NCBI GenBank assembly: GCA_017470605.1
Contig: JAFUYH010000049.1
Span: forward strand, 1 to 49,210
Source of the DNA: Treponema sp.
GTDB taxonomy: Bacteria; Spirochaetota; Spirochaetia; Treponematales; Treponemataceae
Direction: 5' to 3'
Length of the DNA: 49,210 nucleotides
In this document: piece by piece, positions 13,308 to 21,994 of the stretch
Layout: the number at the start of each line of letters is the position of its first letter
Position numbering within the stretch: position 1 is the first letter of the stretch
Translations under genes and position numbers: made by a program
Notes under the pieces: model-generated
Told to the model about the DNA's origin: nothing
The model's input: the letters and a program-made list of their open reading frames with translations, nothing else
Databases searched by the model: none

Positions 13308-16300
13308 TTATCTTCCTATCTCAATCTGCATAGAGTGCTGGCGGTGGACTTTCTTTTCCATTTTGTGCTCGTTTTTCTGCTTCTGGGCATATTCTTTTAG
13401 AAAGGTATCACGGGGAACATCATAAAAAGATTTATTGCCGTCCATAAGAGTAACTATGTTTCCTTCTTTTGAGGCAGAAATTATTTTACAGTTCTGGTAG
13501 ATAGATTCTTTTCGCAGAGAAAACTTAGAGCCATGATTTTTATCAACCTTAAATGTAATATCAACGCTGTCGCCAATCCGCAGATTAAAGTCACGGTCGA
13601 TTTTTTCACCTTCAGTAGAAAGCACATCGTACATAGGACGAGCAATCATTTTTTCATAACGGTTATGCTTTATATAATCTTCATTTAATGGGGTTTCTTT
13701 TACAGCCTCATGATAAGTCTCAATCAGAACTTCATTTACTGTCTGGCCATCTTTCCGTAAAAGATTCAAAAGCTCTTTTGTTTTCTGCTTTTCTCCCTTA
13801 GACATTTGAGAAATTAGGGAATTGGCAACCTTTAAGGCATCCAGCGGAGAGTTTGCTTCTTTACGGCAGAAAACGGCAAGATTATGACGGAAGTTATTTG
13901 CACAGTTATCACGTAGCTGAAAAAAGTCATTGTACTGGGAATCTATCATTTTTTCGGCTGTTTTAGTGTCCTGAGTATAACCTTCAGATTTTTTCGCATA
14001 CTCATCACTGGTAAGGACTTTTAAAGTGTTCTCTGTAACTCTGACATTCTTCTTTCCATCTTCAGATTTTAAAAGATATGATTTTGAGCTTTCTTCATAG
14101 CTGTCAATTATCATATCTTTAAAATTTTCAAGTCCATGCTGAGTTATAGTTGCAAACTCAGGAACTTTTGTTTTTCCGTAGATGATTACATCTTTATCTT
14201 CTTTTTCTTTTGAAGTTTCTCCAACAAACTTTTCAAGTTTCTGAGGCTCTTCCAAGGCAGAAACATGATAATATTTAGTCTGTACAAACTCTGTCTTTCC
14301 GTTGTTATCTACTGGAATTGTAAGACTTACATAAGGTTGGTTTGGTTTTATTTTAGTACCTTTTGCGACAGCTTCTACTTCATTTATCAAAACAAACTTT
14401 TCTTCCGGCTTTACAAGTCCTTTTTCTATAAGCTCATCCTGAAAATCCTTTGTAAGCTTAAAATTCTGGCCGCTGAAATCATTACCAATAATTGATTTTA
14501 TCTCACCTCTTATAACCGGCATTTCTTTTTTCAAGTCATCAGTAGAAAACTTGTAAGAAAACTTTTCTGAACTGAATGCATGAGTTTCCTTATCATAATC
14601 CTGACCTAGGCTTGTAAGAAGAATTGGTGTAAAGATTTTTGCATAGTTTTCTTCTTCTCGATTGAACTCCTCAGCATTCATATATTCTTTTAGTTTAGCA
14701 AGGGAGTTTTCAAAGTCATTTTTATCAGTCTCTGTAAGCTGCATTAAATGAAATACAGCAGTTTTTTCTTCTGCAGGAAGATTCCATTTTGATGTCTCTA
14801 CCTTTTGAAAGTTTTCCAAGACAGAAATAATCTCTTGCGGATAATGTGGATTGCCGTTTGTATCATTGAATGTAAGCACAGGCTCTTCTTCCTCATCATG
14901 ATAAGAATCTTCTTCATAGGCTTCTGCCTCTTCCTGTGCTGCTATTTCTGCCTCTATTGCAGCATCGCTTAATCCACCGTTGGCTTGCAAATCTTCTACA
15001 GCTTTATCAAGCTCATCCTGGATGTATTTGTCATGAAGGATTTTTTCAGCTTCAATATCTTCTTCTGTCGGTGGATTTTCTGGAGTATTGTATGCTTCTT
15101 CTAAGGCTTCGATTGGATCGGTGTAATCGTTATCTACCCCATTATGTACGGCTTCCGCAGCTTCCATAGGGTCTGACCAATCAACTTCTGCTGCACGAGC
15201 AAGCCTTTCTGTGTTTACCCTTTGCTCAACAGGATTTTGATTGCGAAGATTTTCCACGAGCGTTGGATGCACTGCTTTGAGTTCTTCAATCTCGTTCTGA
15301 ATATCCCAGAAGCCTTTTCTGTCCGTAACTTCTTCCCGCTTGGCGATATGCCCCAAATCCGCGATGCTTGCAACATAGTTGTCGATTTTCTCGCCGAATT
15401 CATCTTCCCATCCGTTGACAACAAAAGCATCGGGAACGGAGTCATATCTGAGTTCCATGCCGTTTCGCTTCATACCGTCAAGAATGTTTCGGGCTTCAAT
15501 GACATCGATTCTGTCGTTTGAGAGCTCATGAAGCAGCCGCCTGTCGAGGTCATTACCTGCTGTTAAAGGATGCTCGCCCTCTAATCCAACAGATTCAAAT
15601 GATACGATGCCGTCCTGACTGCGCTCCGCAGCTTCCATCGGGTCATAATAGTTCAGCCGAATGTCGCGGGCTTTTTCTTTAAGCGCCTCATTATCCGCAT
15701 ACACGCGGTAGGACGTGTCGAATGTATTATCTGCGAGCGCCGCGTCAAGGTCCTTCAGAAAGTGTTCCTGATTGTCATACTGACGGATTTCTCCATCAGG
15801 GAATCCAATTTCACCGATTGTAGATTTGAGTTCGGGTGCTTTGCTGTTTTCATGCACATTATTGTTTGTCAATGCAAGTAGTGCATCATATTCTTTTTTA
15901 TCTATTTCTGTACAATCAACCACCTTCAAATCCCAATGTGTCTGCCATACCTCCAAAGAAGGGTCAATGCCATATCCGCTCACTTTGCCCGTTTGTTTGT
16001 TGACTGCCTTGAAATATTTTTCCTCTCGCTCAATGCCTTCGCTCCGGCCTTGCGATATTGACTTTTCCTGTGACTGTGGTAATATGTTGTAGGAAGCAAT
16101 GACGGCTCCCACCTGAGGTGTCTGCGCGTTTAGCAAGACTGATGCAGCACCCGCAATTTCGGGCTTGTCAATTCCATTTGTAAATTTTTCTAACACAGAC
16201 TTGTCATTGTTTTTTATGGCGTTATAGAATTCATCGGCATCACGAACAGCATCATAGGCATTGATTGAATCGGTTTCTTGATATGCGTTTCTGAACTGCT

Positions 16301-17393
16301 TGAAAATTTCAAATTTCTCTTTTTGCTCCGCATATTCTGGAAAATCTTTTGTATAAATATCTTTGACATCGCCGAATTTCTGTAGTATACTATCTACAGA
16401 ATCCAAGTAGTATGAGTCAGATGAAGTTCTGGCTTCCTTACTGTTCACCTCAGCGAGATTAGTTCGCTGTTGGGCAGAGAGGACTTGGATTTTCTCTTTG
16501 TCACCGTAAATCATCTTTCCCTGCTGAATCCACCGCATCCAGTCCATATTGTCACGATTGAACAATCCTCGGATATCAGAAACTTCATATCCTCGTTGTC
16601 TTTGATTGAAGAACACGCCAACAAGAAAGTTTTTGCCGTCTTTCTCTAAGTTTACGATGACATTCTGGGATTTGCTACCGTTGCCATATTCAAAAACGGC
16701 AACAGGGTTTTGCAATGCCTTGTCCAAGCCCGCAATGTCCATAATTTCAAACGGATGGTTTCCCTGACTTGCCTTTAGGCGTAGCCTAGAAGCTGCAAGT
16801 TCGATTCTGTCATTCGGCGGAAAGCCGCAATTTTTCAGGATTTCGCCAGGCTTGCCGAGGTTGAATACATGAGCTTCAGAAAGCTCGCCGTTATTAAATT
16901 TAAGAAGTTCCTCATCAAACTCTGATTTTTTATCCTGCTCTTCCATTCGCTCTATTTCTTGCTGCTCATTTGCCATTTCGCCAAGACGCTTTAATAACGC
17001 TTCTTTTTGTGAGTGTGTTGACTTTTCTGCGTTTTGTACTATAGTAGCTGTTTTTTCCTCTTCCTCGCAGAACGTGCGCACCTCGTCCTTAAGCTGGATG
17101 CCGTTCGCATGGCTTGTCGGAATCTCCTGGTCATAGACCTGCCTGTACGTGCCGTCCTGCATAAGCGCCTCGATTCCGGCGCGGAACGTCTCAGTCCCGT
17201 CACGGCCCTTCCTGTAGTAGATGCAGAGCTTCTCGCCGGCTTCCGGCTTGCGGAAATTCAGTCCTATGGACGGAGCCGGGAGCTGTGCCTGCAATTCTCC
17301 AAGCCGTTCCTCCGGCATCTCAATCGCCCACTCGCGGAAGGCAATCTCGCCTGAGTCGAAGAATGTGTTTTCTGAATAATGAAGTACGTTCAT
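13308..17393 (-). CDS. Large polyvalent (MuF_C-containing) protein
   Basis: The product has 1361 residues and no signal peptide. Residues about 170-315 match the phage MuF C-terminal domain pattern (PGEILKNCGFPPNDRIEL, HPFEIMDIAGLDKALQNPVAVF, YEVSDIRGLF, a KMIYGDK end). The middle contains three copies of a DPMEAAE-type motif (near residues 582, 746 and 764) and very acidic linkers. The C-terminal 500 residues look helical with a small barrel-like part (IGDSVDITFKV). Such large multidomain proteins on phages and conjugative elements are thought to enter the recipient with the DNA and counter host defences. The first about 120 codons (17034-17393) are far richer in G+C than the rest, so the 5' end was probably exchanged by recombination. 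AGGGAG precedes the ATG. Confidence 0.75.
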   Translation of the reverse strand: MNVLHYSENTFFDSGEIAFREWAIEMPEERLGELQAQLPAPSIGLNFRKPEAGEKLCIYYRKGRDGTETFRAGIEALMQDGTYRQVYDQEIPTSHANGIQLKDEVRTFCEEEEKTATIVQNAEKSTHSQKEALLKRLGEMANEQQEIERMEEQDKKSEFDEELLKFNNGELSEAHVFNLGKPGEILKNCGFPPNDRIELAASRLRLKASQGNHPFEIMDIAGLDKALQNPVAVFEYGNGSKSQNVIVNLEKDGKNFLVGVFFNQRQRGYEVSDIRGLFNRDNMDWMRWIQQGKMIYGDKEKIQVLSAQQRTNLAEVNSKEARTSSDSYYLDSVDSILQKFGDVKDIYTKDFPEYAEQKEKFEIFKQFRNAYQETDSINAYDAVRDADEFYNAIKNNDKSVLEKFTNGIDKPEIAGAASVLLNAQTPQVGAVIASYNILPQSQEKSISQGRSEGIEREEKYFKAVNKQTGKVSGYGIDPSLEVWQTHWDLKVVDCTEIDKKEYDALLALTNNNVHENSKAPELKSTIGEIGFPDGEIRQYDNQEHFLKDLDAALADNTFDTSYRVYADNEALKEKARDIRLNYYDPMEAAERSQDGIVSFESVGLEGEHPLTAGNDLDRRLLHELSNDRIDVIEARNILDGMKRNGMELRYDSVPDAFVVNGWEDEFGEKIDNYVASIADLGHIAKREEVTDRKGFWDIQNEIEELKAVHPTLVENLRNQNPVEQRVNTERLARAAEVDWSDPMEAAEAVHNGVDNDYTDPIEALEEAYNTPENPPTEEDIEAEKILHDKYIQDELDKAVEDLQANGGLSDAAIEAEIAAQEEAEAYEEDSYHDEEEEPVLTFNDTNGNPHYPQEIISVLENFQKVETSKWNLPAEEKTAVFHLMQLTETDKNDFENSLAKLKEYMNAEEFNREEENYAKIFTPILLTSLGQDYDKETHAFSSEKFSYKFSTDDLKKEMPVIRGEIKSIIGNDFSGQNFKLTKDFQDELIEKGLVKPEEKFVLINEVEAVAKGTKIKPNQPYVSLTIPVDNNGKTEFVQTKYYHVSALEEPQKLEKFVGETSKEKEDKDVIIYGKTKVPEFATITQHGLENFKDMIIDSYEESSKSYLLKSEDGKKNVRVTENTLKVLTSDEYAKKSEGYTQDTKTAEKMIDSQYNDFFQLRDNCANNFRHNLAVFCRKEANSPLDALKVANSLISQMSKGEKQKTKELLNLLRKDGQTVNEVLIETYHEAVKETPLNEDYIKHNRYEKMIARPMYDVLSTEGEKIDRDFNLRIGDSVDITFKVDKNHGSKFSLRKESIYQNCKIISASKEGNIVTLMDGNKSFYDVPRDTFLKEYAQKQKNEHKMEKKVHRQHSMQIEIGR

Positions 17394-17434
17394 ACTTTTA
17401 TCTCCCTGTGTGCTTATAGTCTTTTATTCCCCGT

Positions 17435-17446
17435 AGTAACGTTACT
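17435..17446. promoter_or_regulatory. 12-bp palindrome upstream of the polyvalent gene
   Basis: AGTAACGTTACT is a perfect palindrome 42 bases before the start codon at 17393. It may be an operator for a dimeric regulator. Confidence 0.35.
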
Positions 17447-17463
17447 GCGCAATGAAAATATAC

Positions 17464-17574
17464 TCACAGCTCAATGCCGCCGTCCCGCAGGGGACGCACA
17501 TTCATCTTCAGCTGCTTTTCAAGACTTTTGTTCAGCTCAACGAGCCTCCTGTAAAGTAAGAAGGAGCTGCCCAT
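17464..17574 (-). CDS. Possible 36-residue ORF or gene remnant
   Basis: An open frame runs from ATG at 17574 to TGA at 17464 and ends RPLRDGGIEL. It is GC-rich, like the start of the next gene, and has a helical, charged middle (LVELNKSLEKQLKMNV). There is no good ribosome binding site. It may be the remnant of a longer gene that was replaced when the GC-rich segment arrived. Confidence 0.3.
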   Translation of the reverse strand: MGSSFLLYRRLVELNKSLEKQLKMNVRPLRDGGIEL

Positions 17575-17593
17575 CCCACCATTGGGCAACTCC
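17563..17593 (-). terminator. Strong hairpin after the ArdC-like gene
   Basis: On the minus strand GGAGTTGCCCA pairs with TGGGCAGCTCC over 11 bp with one G-T pair, 13 bases after the ArdC-like stop. The sequence after it is only moderately T-rich, so it may slow degradation or end transcription partly. Confidence 0.5.
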
Positions 17594-17606
17594 AAACTTT
17601 GCAGCC

Positions 17607-18380
17607 TTACATTTCCATCTCAACAGGCTTTCTGTTGTTCTGCTTTGGCTTGAATTCTTTCTGATGTTCCTGGCGGTATTCTGCACGAAGCTCTTTGTTT
17701 ATTGCATTGGCTTTCTGGTCTACCTTATACATAAAATCAGAGAGCTTATCGATACCTTCTGTACGTTCATCTTTTTTGGCAAGCTGATTGTTCAAAACAG
17801 CGGTAAAGTTCTGTTTGAATTCTTCAGCAATCTGAGGTGATACTTTAAGGCTTGCACCAGACTTGCAGGCTGCAACATACATACCGAGATATTCCTCTGG
17901 ATTTGCGGACGGAATTTCGATTGTTTTATTGAGCTTTGGAAGTTTTGCATTTGCACTTTCAATTTTCTTATCAACAGCTTCATTTACTCTTTCAGGATGC
18001 TCTACCTGGTCCAGAAAGAAAAACTGACTTGTCCCGACAGTTTTATCTTCACGCTGAAAATTGTAGAAAAAGCCTTTTTCACCGGCATTGATTCTGGAAT
18101 GGGCATCATTTACAGTCTTATAAGTTACTACCCTGTCTGATTTTTCTCCCTGAATCACTTTTAATGGAATAAGGTCTTTTGCATTAAGACAGTAACCTGT
18201 ATTGCCATTGTAAATAGGTTTTGCATTTACATTCCCATTCCGGTCCGGCAAAAAAGGAGCCGTGCCGTTTTCAATGCTTTCTTTGATGATTTTTGCATTG
18301 TGCCGAGGAATGAAAAATCCGTTGAACTGCTTTTCGGAAACCGAATTGTTAAAAGGTTTGGTTGTGTCGAGGGAACTCAT
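17607..18380 (-). CDS. ArdC-like N-terminal domain protein (antirestriction/ssDNA-binding)
   Basis: The product has 257 residues. Residues about 40-130 follow the ArdC N-terminal pattern: FLPDRNGNVNAKPIYNGNTG, then CLNAKDLIPL, RVVTYKTVNDAHSRINAGEKGFFYNF, FFFLDQV. In ArdC-type proteins this domain binds single-stranded DNA, and the protein protects incoming plasmid DNA from restriction. The metallopeptidase half of ArdC is absent; the rest is helical and charged. It lies upstream of the polyvalent gene on the same strand, as expected for an early-entry anti-defence pair. Translation appears controlled by the leader at 18386-18472. Confidence 0.72.
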   Translation of the reverse strand: MSSLDTTKPFNNSVSEKQFNGFFIPRHNAKIIKESIENGTAPFLPDRNGNVNAKPIYNGNTGYCLNAKDLIPLKVIQGEKSDRVVTYKTVNDAHSRINAGEKGFFYNFQREDKTVGTSQFFFLDQVEHPERVNEAVDKKIESANAKLPKLNKTIEIPSANPEEYLGMYVAACKSGASLKVSPQIAEEFKQNFTAVLNNQLAKKDERTEGIDKLSDFMYKVDQKANAINKELRAEYRQEHQKEFKPKQNNRKPVEMEM

Positions 18381-18385
18381 AGACG

Positions 18386-18472
18386 TTCCTCCTTAAAGTG
18401 AATTTTTTAAGGAGGAACAATCCTCCTTAAAATTTAATGCTCTTGTCCTGTTATGCTTGGAGTAACGGACAA
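18386..18472 (-). promoter_or_regulatory. Leader with decoy and anti-Shine-Dalgarno hairpins
   Basis: Read on the minus strand, TTAAGGAGGA (18430-18421) and TCCTCCTTAA (18416-18407) form a perfect 10-bp hairpin with a four-base loop. The second arm can equally pair with the real ribosome binding site TTTAAGGAGGAA (18397-18386), five bases before the ATG. The two pairings exclude each other. A second hairpin upstream (18443-18472, TTGTCC/GGACAA with GTTA/TAAC) completes the leader. The arrangement would let an upstream event, such as a ligand, a translating ribosome or an RNA, switch translation of the ArdC-like protein on and off. Confidence 0.65.
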
Positions 18473-18548
18473 CAGAATATCAAGGGCATTAAAGAAGTTT
18501 CTAACAGAAACAAAACATACAAAAATAAAAAAAACAGTTTATTATATT

Positions 18549-18577
18549 TGTATATTCTACAATATTATAATTGTAAA
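18549..18577 (-). promoter_or_regulatory. Probable promoter of the ArdC-like/polyvalent genes
   Basis: On the minus strand TTTACA (18577-18572), 17-base spacer, TATACA (18554-18549). It would give a leader of about 160 nt. Confidence 0.5.
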
Positions 18578-18617
18578 AACCTTTTAAATCAATAATTATC
18601 TTGTACTATTTATAATA

Positions 18618-18646
18618 TTGTGTTTATACAATTTTTGGACTATAAT
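18618..18646 (+). promoter_or_regulatory. Promoter placing the transcript start at the ATG
   Basis: TTGTGT (18618-18623), 17-base spacer, TATAAT (18641-18646). Only six bases lie between the -10 box and the ATG at 18653, so the mRNA would be leaderless. ATTGT/ACAAT arms across the spacer may be an operator. Confidence 0.6.
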
Positions 18647-18652
18647 CATTGT

Positions 18653-19129
18653 ATGAAACGGACAAAAAGGCGGCAGAGCGTATATGTAAATGTTCCCATT
18701 ACAGATAAAATGTCCTATTCATTATTTGCACAGGGACTTTTATCTGAAATACCTGTCGAAAACAAAGAAAAGGACAGCCTTGTATTTAAGTTTTCTGGGG
18801 GAAGCGTTTTCTGTCTTTTTTATACCTTTGCGAATTTTAGACGGGCTTATATTGTAACTGCCTATCTGGACGAAAATGATGGAGAGGCTGTAACACTTCC
18901 GGGGATTGAAATTCCGCTTTACGTCATTTTTAAAGCAAAGGGAAGAAAAATAGATGACTTAAAACATGTTCTTTATATTCTGACAAAAGAAGATCATTAT
19001 GCCCCCTTCAGATTGAAAATTGAATTCTGGGAAAAACTTGCCGCAATGATTGAATATCACGGTTCATATAGGGAAGAAGTAATTTTTCTATACAACAAAT
19101 ATGCTGCAAAAGGAAGGCAAATCAGATGA
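18653..19129 (+). CDS. Unknown protein, apparently translated from a leaderless mRNA
   Basis: The product has 158 residues with a very basic N-terminus (MKRTKRRQSVYVNVP), no signal peptide and no membrane segment. Its strands, such as SLVFKFSGGSVFCLFYTFANF and IVTAYLDEN, suggest a beta-rich domain, but no family is recognised. There is no Shine-Dalgarno, and the -10 box sits at the start codon. The four-base overlap with the next gene (ATGA) indicates joint translation with the PilZ-like protein, so both may act in the same signalling step. Confidence 0.7.
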   Translation: MKRTKRRQSVYVNVPITDKMSYSLFAQGLLSEIPVENKEKDSLVFKFSGGSVFCLFYTFANFRRAYIVTAYLDENDGEAVTLPGIEIPLYVIFKAKGRKIDDLKHVLYILTKEDHYAPFRLKIEFWEKLAAMIEYHGSYREEVIFLYNKYAAKGRQIR

Positions 19130-19899
19130 ACGTTCCAAAAGAGCTGCTGCAGGACTTGAAAATTGTTTCAATGAATATTTCTTATTTTGATTTTGGGGAA
19201 TATAAAAAAACAGGAGATGATGCCAATTCCGGCTTAATCCCTTGTGTCCCTGAAAGATATGATAATGAAAAATTATTCTTCAAACTGCTTGAGAATCTTC
19301 CTGCGGATATTTTAGATGCCAGTTTGCAAATTGATATTCAAGAAGATGAGACTTGCTTTGTACAAGAAACTGTCCTTTTAAACATAATTGAGCGAGACTC
19401 TGATTATCTGGTTATAAATATTGCGAAAAGCTCTTTTACACCCAATGGAACAATGAATAAACTGATAGAATTGCTTTCTTTGTTAAATGAAAGAGAAGAA
19501 AAATACGGCAGGCGTAAAGAGCCTAGAATAAAAATCAGTAAGGAAAATTTTCTTCAATTAGGGCTATCTTCTATAGAGCAGAAAATCTTTTCCAAAACAG
19601 CAAAACTCATTCAGCCTTGTGCAATTGTGGACGTTTCTGTTCACGGAGTTTGCCTTATAACAGGCTTTGAAAATCCGGCTTTTAAAAATATTGAAAACTT
19701 TCATCTGCAGCTTTTATTTACTAATCCTGAGCAGACTGCCATTTTACAATGCCACAAGGTTCATTCAAAGCTAAATAGAACAGAAAACAGAGTTTTTGCA
19801 ACATTCTCATGCCAGCTTTTGGAGCCGATACATTATGTCTGGAAAGAAAGAATATTAAAGATGATTGAGAATGAGGATAAAAGCCTTTTCACTGATTGA
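19126..19899 (+). CDS. PilZ-domain-like protein
   Basis: The product has 257 residues. An N-terminal domain of unknown type (1-125) is followed by a segment beginning RRKEPRIKIS (about 126-135) and, after a helical insert, IVDVSVHGVCLITG (about 167-180). The arginine pair and the DxSxxG phrase are the two cyclic-di-GMP-contacting motifs of PilZ domains. In many bacteria such proteins adjust motility, surface structures or gene expression. The family assignment rests on these motifs only, and the insert between them is longer than usual. Its start overlaps the end of the preceding gene. Confidence 0.55.
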   Translation: MNVPKELLQDLKIVSMNISYFDFGEYKKTGDDANSGLIPCVPERYDNEKLFFKLLENLPADILDASLQIDIQEDETCFVQETVLLNIIERDSDYLVINIAKSSFTPNGTMNKLIELLSLLNEREEKYGRRKEPRIKISKENFLQLGLSSIEQKIFSKTAKLIQPCAIVDVSVHGVCLITGFENPAFKNIENFHLQLLFTNPEQTAILQCHKVHSKLNRTENRVFATFSCQLLEPIHYVWKERILKMIENEDKSLFTD

Positions 19900-19950
19900 A
19901 AAACAAGAGAGTTTTATTTATTATAAATGTATAAACTGCAATTTTGCAGT
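19896..19950 (+). promoter_or_regulatory. Promoter and operator of the HTH-MazF/HipA pair
   Basis: TTGAAA (19896-19901), 17-base spacer, TATTAT (19919-19924). ACTGCAATTTTGCAGT (19935-19950), a 16-bp inverted repeat, begins just at the expected transcript start. This is the usual place for an autoregulatory operator of a toxin-antitoxin operon. Confidence 0.65.
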
Positions 19951-19968
19951 GAATGGAAGTATTAGGTT

Positions 19969-20715
19969 ATGTTAAAACAAATTCCCGAACGAATTACTTA
20001 TGCCCAGGAAAAAATCATTCATTTAATTGAAGGGAGAAAACTAAGAGCCTGGTGTCTTGAAAATGGACTTCAACACGCAGCCGTTTACAGGCTTGGAATT
20101 GGAGAGCTTATTCCATCTTACAAAAATATCTGCTCTATGGTTCATCTTATAGCTCCTATTGAATGGCTATTTTATACAGATGAAAAACTTCCGTATGAGC
20201 CTCAAGTTGTTCCACAGTGGAACTATAATGAAAGAAGCAAGTTCGTAAAAGAACACAAGTACGATTATAAGGAAGTTGCAAAGAAATATGGAATTACAGA
20301 GCTTTCTGCCTATAATATATGTGTAGCAGGACGTGCAAAGCCAAGCCTCGCCTTTATAAGGGAATGCTGCAAGGACACAAATCCTATTGATTTTTTTATC
20401 GATGGAGAAGAACCTGCGGAGCCAAAAACTTTTCTTCCGGACAGAGGTGATATTATAAACATTCAGGGAAGCATTTTATTTGTGCTTTCAAAAAATGATT
20501 CTTCTGATAATGATGGACATATTACCGTCTGCCCTGTTACAAAGCAAGCTGAAAACGCAGTTGAACTTTCCGGCACAAAGACACAAGGCTTTATAAATCC
20601 CAAAAACATTCAGACCTACGTTTTAGCACCAAGATGCCAGGCAAACTATATAGAGACTCTTTCCCAGAATATTACAAAGAATGTTCTTATGCAGGTAAGA
20701 AAGATTTTTGAATAA
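19969..20715 (+). CDS. HTH protein with C-terminal MazF-like fold (antitoxin-like)
   Basis: The product has 248 residues. The N-terminal 150 residues hold two helix-turn-helix-like parts (about 11-45 and 97-125). The C-terminal part (about 157-247) reads as a MazF/PemK barrel: LPDRGDIINIQGSILFVLS, GHITVCPVTKQ, GFINPKNIQTYVL, and a final helix. In active MazF toxins an arginine-proline (RP) stands before the VLS strand; here it is missing, while the threonine of the CPVT loop remains. The barrel may thus be inactive and serve as a partner-binding module. Together with the HipA-like kinase 17 bases downstream it looks like a toxin-antitoxin pair in which this protein is the regulator/antitoxin. 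This reading is inference. Confidence 0.65.
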   Translation: MLKQIPERITYAQEKIIHLIEGRKLRAWCLENGLQHAAVYRLGIGELIPSYKNICSMVHLIAPIEWLFYTDEKLPYEPQVVPQWNYNERSKFVKEHKYDYKEVAKKYGITELSAYNICVAGRAKPSLAFIRECCKDTNPIDFFIDGEEPAEPKTFLPDRGDIINIQGSILFVLSKNDSSDNDGHITVCPVTKQAENAVELSGTKTQGFINPKNIQTYVLAPRCQANYIETLSQNITKNVLMQVRKIFE

Positions 20716-20732
20716 AAAACAGGAGGCATTCC

Positions 20733-21992
20733 ATGGACTATGTTTTATTCCATAAAGAAATTCCAGTCTTGAATTTTGAGCTTGATGAAGACTTGTATTT
20801 GACACGTATAAATGAGATTTACAATGAAAAGCATGCTCCTATAGGCATTCTTAATAATGCTTCTGAAAGTTCTGCAAATGCATTGCGTTCCTGGTGGAAA
20901 AATCGAGCAATACCTGCAAGCAGACAATATTTACAGGAAACTCTTGACCTTTTAAGAATAAAAACATCAGAAGAATTACTTTCAAAATGTCATGGTTTAA
21001 GTTTAAGTGATCATTATTGGGTAAGAAATTTTACTTCTAGGGAATATAATTTGAAATGGAAAGACATAAATTTTTTTGAAAACAACTTTTCAGAAGATAT
21101 AGGCAAAATATTAACTGGAAACTTTGGAATAGATGATATTGGAAGCATCAGTTTTCTTTCTCCAGACGGATCTACAGACGGATGGCTGCCTAAAAAATGG
21201 GTTATTGAAAATCGACAGCGAGTATTAATAAAAGGTGGATCCGAAACATACCAGCAAGAGCCTTTCAATGAAGTTCTTGCCAGTAAGCTTTGCGAGGCCT
21301 TAAATATTAACCATGTAGAATACAATTTAACAAAACATACAACTGAGAAAGGAACTTTCTTTTATTCTGCATGTCCTGATATGATAGATGTTAATACAGA
21401 ACTTGTTCCTGCCTATTCTGTTTTTAAAACCCTAAGAGCAGATAACAACACTGATTCTATAACGCTTTTATTTAATGCCTGCCAGAAACTTGGAATGAAA
21501 AATATTGAGCAGATAAAACAGAATTTCTCAAAAATTGCAGTACTTGATTTTATGATTGCAAACACAGACCGTCACCTGAATAATTTCGGATTTATAAGAA
21601 ATCCCGACACTCTTGAATGGCTGGGAATAGCTCCTGTCTATGACAGCGGAACAGCACTCTTTTGCAAGCAAAGCCCAGCCGACTTGAAGAATCCAGCTAA
21701 ACATGATTCAGAATACATAGAAACGAAACCTTTTGCTAAAACACTTTTAAAACAATTCGAGAAAATTCTGAAAGTCTGCGGAAGACCAGATCTTAATTAT
21801 TCTGCTTTAACTGATATTGGAAAAAGTTTTTCAGATATGTTAAGCCAGAACCCACAGAATGAAGGGAGAAGCGAAATATTGGGGCACATCATTGATTCAA
21901 GAATTGAAGAGACAATCAATATCTTAGAAAATTCACGGCAGAAACGCACATACTCTGCAAAAAGGCACACCGGCATTTCTTGGACAGAGTAA
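20733..21992 (+). CDS. HipA-like serine/threonine kinase toxin
   Basis: The product has 419 residues. Kinase motifs of the HipA family are visible: the ATP-binding lysine in VLIKGG (K167), EPFNEVLASKLCEAL, the catalytic NTDRHLNNFG (D279) and the metal-binding PVYDSGTALF (D304). The SPDGSTDGWLPKKW phrase before the lysine resembles the HipA phosphate-binding region. HipA kinases typically phosphorylate a tRNA synthetase and stop growth. A non-family N-terminal 100 residues precede the kinase. AGGAGG lies upstream of the ATG at 20733. The gene ends two bases from the convergent trbL end, with no room for a terminator. Confidence 0.82.
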   Translation: MDYVLFHKEIPVLNFELDEDLYLTRINEIYNEKHAPIGILNNASESSANALRSWWKNRAIPASRQYLQETLDLLRIKTSEELLSKCHGLSLSDHYWVRNFTSREYNLKWKDINFFENNFSEDIGKILTGNFGIDDIGSISFLSPDGSTDGWLPKKWVIENRQRVLIKGGSETYQQEPFNEVLASKLCEALNINHVEYNLTKHTTEKGTFFYSACPDMIDVNTELVPAYSVFKTLRADNNTDSITLLFNACQKLGMKNIEQIKQNFSKIAVLDFMIANTDRHLNNFGFIRNPDTLEWLGIAPVYDSGTALFCKQSPADLKNPAKHDSEYIETKPFAKTLLKQFEKILKVCGRPDLNYSALTDIGKSFSDMLSQNPQNEGRSEILGHIIDSRIEETINILENSRQKRTYSAKRHTGISWTE

Positions 21993-21994
21993 AA

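Noticed and set aside
15461..15478. Further palindrome copy (CCGTTTCGCTTC)
   Set aside because: Only half of the unit is present and the rest does not match; probably chance within the polyvalent gene.
13308..17393. Prophage structural gene (because of MuF_C)
   Set aside because: No capsid, portal, terminase or tail genes occur; MuF_C is also common in polyvalent proteins of conjugative elements.
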